The notes under the pieces are model-generated. The model was not told the origin of the DNA, ran no database searches, and was given only the letters and a program-made list of their open reading frames with translations. Below, one piece after another: positions 62,939 through 64,000 of a stretch of DNA of 64,000 nt. The DNA comes from Thermoanaerobacterium xylanolyticum LX-11 (lineage in GTDB: Bacteria; Bacillota; Thermoanaerobacteria; Thermoanaerobacterales; Thermoanaerobacteraceae): contig NC_015555.1 of assembly GCF_000189775.2 (NCBI RefSeq), forward strand, positions 268,501-332,500, read 5' to 3'. Positions within the stretch are counted from its first letter, which is position 1. Every line of letters begins with the position of its first letter. A program made the translations under genes and the position numbers.

Positions 62939-63610
62939 ATGTTTAAAACATTGAAGGAGGACATTAAAATAGTGTTTGAGAGGGATCCTGCTGCAAAAAG
63001 CGTGTTAGAAGTAGTTTTATGCTATCCGGGATTCCATGCTATAATATTTCATAGAATTGCACACTACTTATACAATAAAAATCTGTTGCTGATATCAAGG
63101 CTCATTTCACAATTTAGTAGGTTTTTAACTGGAATAGAAATACACCCAGGTGCTAAAATAGGCAAGGGATTTTTTATAGATCACGGAATGGGCGTAGTGA
63201 TAGGGGAAACGACAGAAATAGGAGATAACGTGACGCTGTACCAAGGAGTTACATTAGGTGGCACTGGGAAGGATAAGGGTAAGAGGCATCCTACTATAGG
63301 CAATAATGTAGTTGTTGGAAGTGGTGCAAAAGTCTTAGGGCCTATAAAGATAGGCGATAATACGAAGATAGGTGCAGGTGCCGTAGTGCTGCATGACATT
63401 CCACCAAATTGCACTGTTGTCGGTGTTCCTGGACATTGCGTAAAAAAAGACAACGTGAGAGTAAGTCCGGCATCCAAAGTAAATGTGGATTTAGAACATG
63501 GAAAGTTGCCTGATCCAATAGAAGATGAAATAAGAAGGTTAAAAGCCAGAATCAAAAGATTAGAAACATATATAAACAATGTGGAGGATGATAGAGATGA
63601 AGATTTATAA
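62939..63610 (+). CDS. cysE: Serine O-acetyltransferase
   Basis: CysE acetylates serine for cysteine synthesis. The 223-aa protein has a helical N-terminus with FHRIAHYLY, and a left-handed beta-helix of hexapeptide repeats ([36 protein letters not shown] in pieces, [18 protein letters not shown]). ATG 62939 follows AAAGGGGA just after the T-box terminator; the longer open frame is T-box RNA. Its end overlaps cysS by 14 bases. Expression should rise when charged tRNA(Cys) is scarce. Confidence 0.95.
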   Translation: MFKTLKEDIKIVFERDPAAKSVLEVVLCYPGFHAIIFHRIAHYLYNKNLLLISRLISQFSRFLTGIEIHPGAKIGKGFFIDHGMGVVIGETTEIGDNVTLYQGVTLGGTGKDKGKRHPTIGNNVVVGSGAKVLGPIKIGDNTKIGAGAVVLHDIPPNCTVVGVPGHCVKKDNVRVSPASKVNVDLEHGKLPDPIEDEIRRLKARIKRLETYINNVEDDRDEDL

Positions 63611-64000
63611 TACGCTTACCAGAAAAAAAGAAGAATTCGTGCCATTGAACGATAATGTTGTTAATATGTATGTGTGCGGACCTACTGTGTACAATTTTAT
63701 CCATATAGGCAACGCGAGAGCATTTATTGTCTTTGATACTGTCAGGAGGTATCTGGAATATAAGGGTTATAAAGTAAACTATGTACAGAACTTTACAGAT
63801 ATAGATGATAAACTCATAAAAAGATCCCATGAAGAAAACACAACTGTAAAAGAATTAGCTGATAGGTATATTGAAGAATATTTCAAAGATGCTGATAGCT
63901 TAGGAATAAAAAGAGCAACGTTTCATCCAAGGGCTACAGAAAACATCAAAGAAATAATTGAGTTTGTGAAAAAGCTTATTGATAAAGGATTTGCCTATGA
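63597..64000 (+). CDS. cysS: Cysteinyl-tRNA synthetase (partial, runs off the window)
   Basis: The first 134 codons are present. ATG 63597 lies within the end of cysE behind GGAGGATGA, in another frame. The N-terminus reads [17 protein letters not shown], with the zinc-binding Cys27 in [18 protein letters not shown] and the HIGH-like HIGN at 36-39, followed by [12 protein letters not shown]. These are diagnostic for CysRS. The gene is cut by the window end, not broken. Confidence 0.95.
   Translation, partial: MKIYNTLTRKKEEFVPLNDNVVNMYVCGPTVYNFIHIGNARAFIVFDTVRRYLEYKGYKVNYVQNFTDIDDKLIKRSHEENTTVKELADRYIEEYFKDADSLGIKRATFHPRATENIKEIIEFVKKLIDKGFAY

Noticed and set aside
1..64000. CRISPR arrays, rRNA, tRNA genes, prophage or transposon
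   Set aside because: I saw no regularly spaced repeats, no rRNA or tRNA sequence and no integrase or transposase reading frame. The only tRNA-related RNA is the T-box leader.

Overview
The window is chromosomal DNA of a low-GC, endospore-forming, thermophilic, sugar-fermenting member of the Firmicutes. It most likely comes from Thermoanaerobacterium. The evidence is a GH120 beta-xylosidase whose length (638 aa) and catalytic residues (D382, E405) match what I recall for XylC of T. saccharolyticum. Sporulation and germination genes (spoIIE, yabS, yabT, a GerA-type receptor), anaerobic C1 and carboxylation enzymes, and a class II (B12-dependent) ribonucleotide reductase fit the same picture. 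Almost all genes lie on the + strand. I see no rRNA, tRNA, CRISPR array, prophage or intact insertion sequence, and no gene-free stretch longer than about 300 bases.

Layout. (1) 1-7.9 kb: spoIIE-yabS-yabT-tilS-hpt-ftsH, in the same order as in Bacillus subtilis. (2) 8.0-10.8 kb: an AraC-type regulator divergent from xylC. (3) 10.9-14.4 kb: an orphan sporulation-type histidine kinase, fhs, and a free-standing homologue of the N-terminal extension found on some FolP proteins. (4) 14.5-18.1 kb: a biotin-dependent carboxyltransferase cluster (MmdA-, MmdE- and MmdC-like, no beta subunit), a pantothenate-type ECF substrate-binding protein and coaX. (5) 18.1-22.3 kb: a spore germination receptor locus with the permease gene divergent. 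(6) 22.3-25.0 kb: an HTH protein, a protein usually called quinate dehydrogenase, and a homologue of cyanobacterial acyl-ACP reductase, behind a promoter with a 23-bp palindrome. (7) 25.0-27.2 kb: greA-lysS. (8) 27.2-30.3 kb: folE-folP-folK-queD-sfsA. (9) 30.3-38.6 kb: small genes, a class III aminotransferase, a thioredoxin-like protein, intein-containing nrdJ and a diguanylate cyclase. (10) 38.7-44.8 kb: a PRD regulator, a fructose-family PTS split into separate A, C and B proteins, and ptsI. (11) 44.8-48.6 kb: an EF-G paralogue, malic enzyme and a small protein. (12) 48.6-64 kb: ctsR-mcsA-mcsB-clpC-radA, yacL-ispD-lipase-ispF-proS, gltX, then a cysteine T-box with cysE-cysS (cysS runs off the window).

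The backbone follows the B. subtilis order spoIIE...ftsH, coaX, folate genes, lysS, ctsR...cysS, with accessory blocks inserted. folB and disA, which sit in this backbone in B. subtilis, are missing here. A QueD homologue with a CExxHGH motif may replace FolB.

Regulation visible in the DNA includes: a Spo0A-type promoter with a 22-bp spacer before spoIIE; a textbook sigma-H promoter before the diguanylate cyclase and a weaker one before the kinase; a perfect CtsR operator; paired NrdR-like boxes before nrdJ; a Cys T-box; and several hairpins that bury the ribosome binding site of the next gene. Many coding starts were moved downstream of the longest reading frame because that is where the Shine-Dalgarno sequence sits. 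All functions are inferred from sequence reading and memory of families; nothing was searched.
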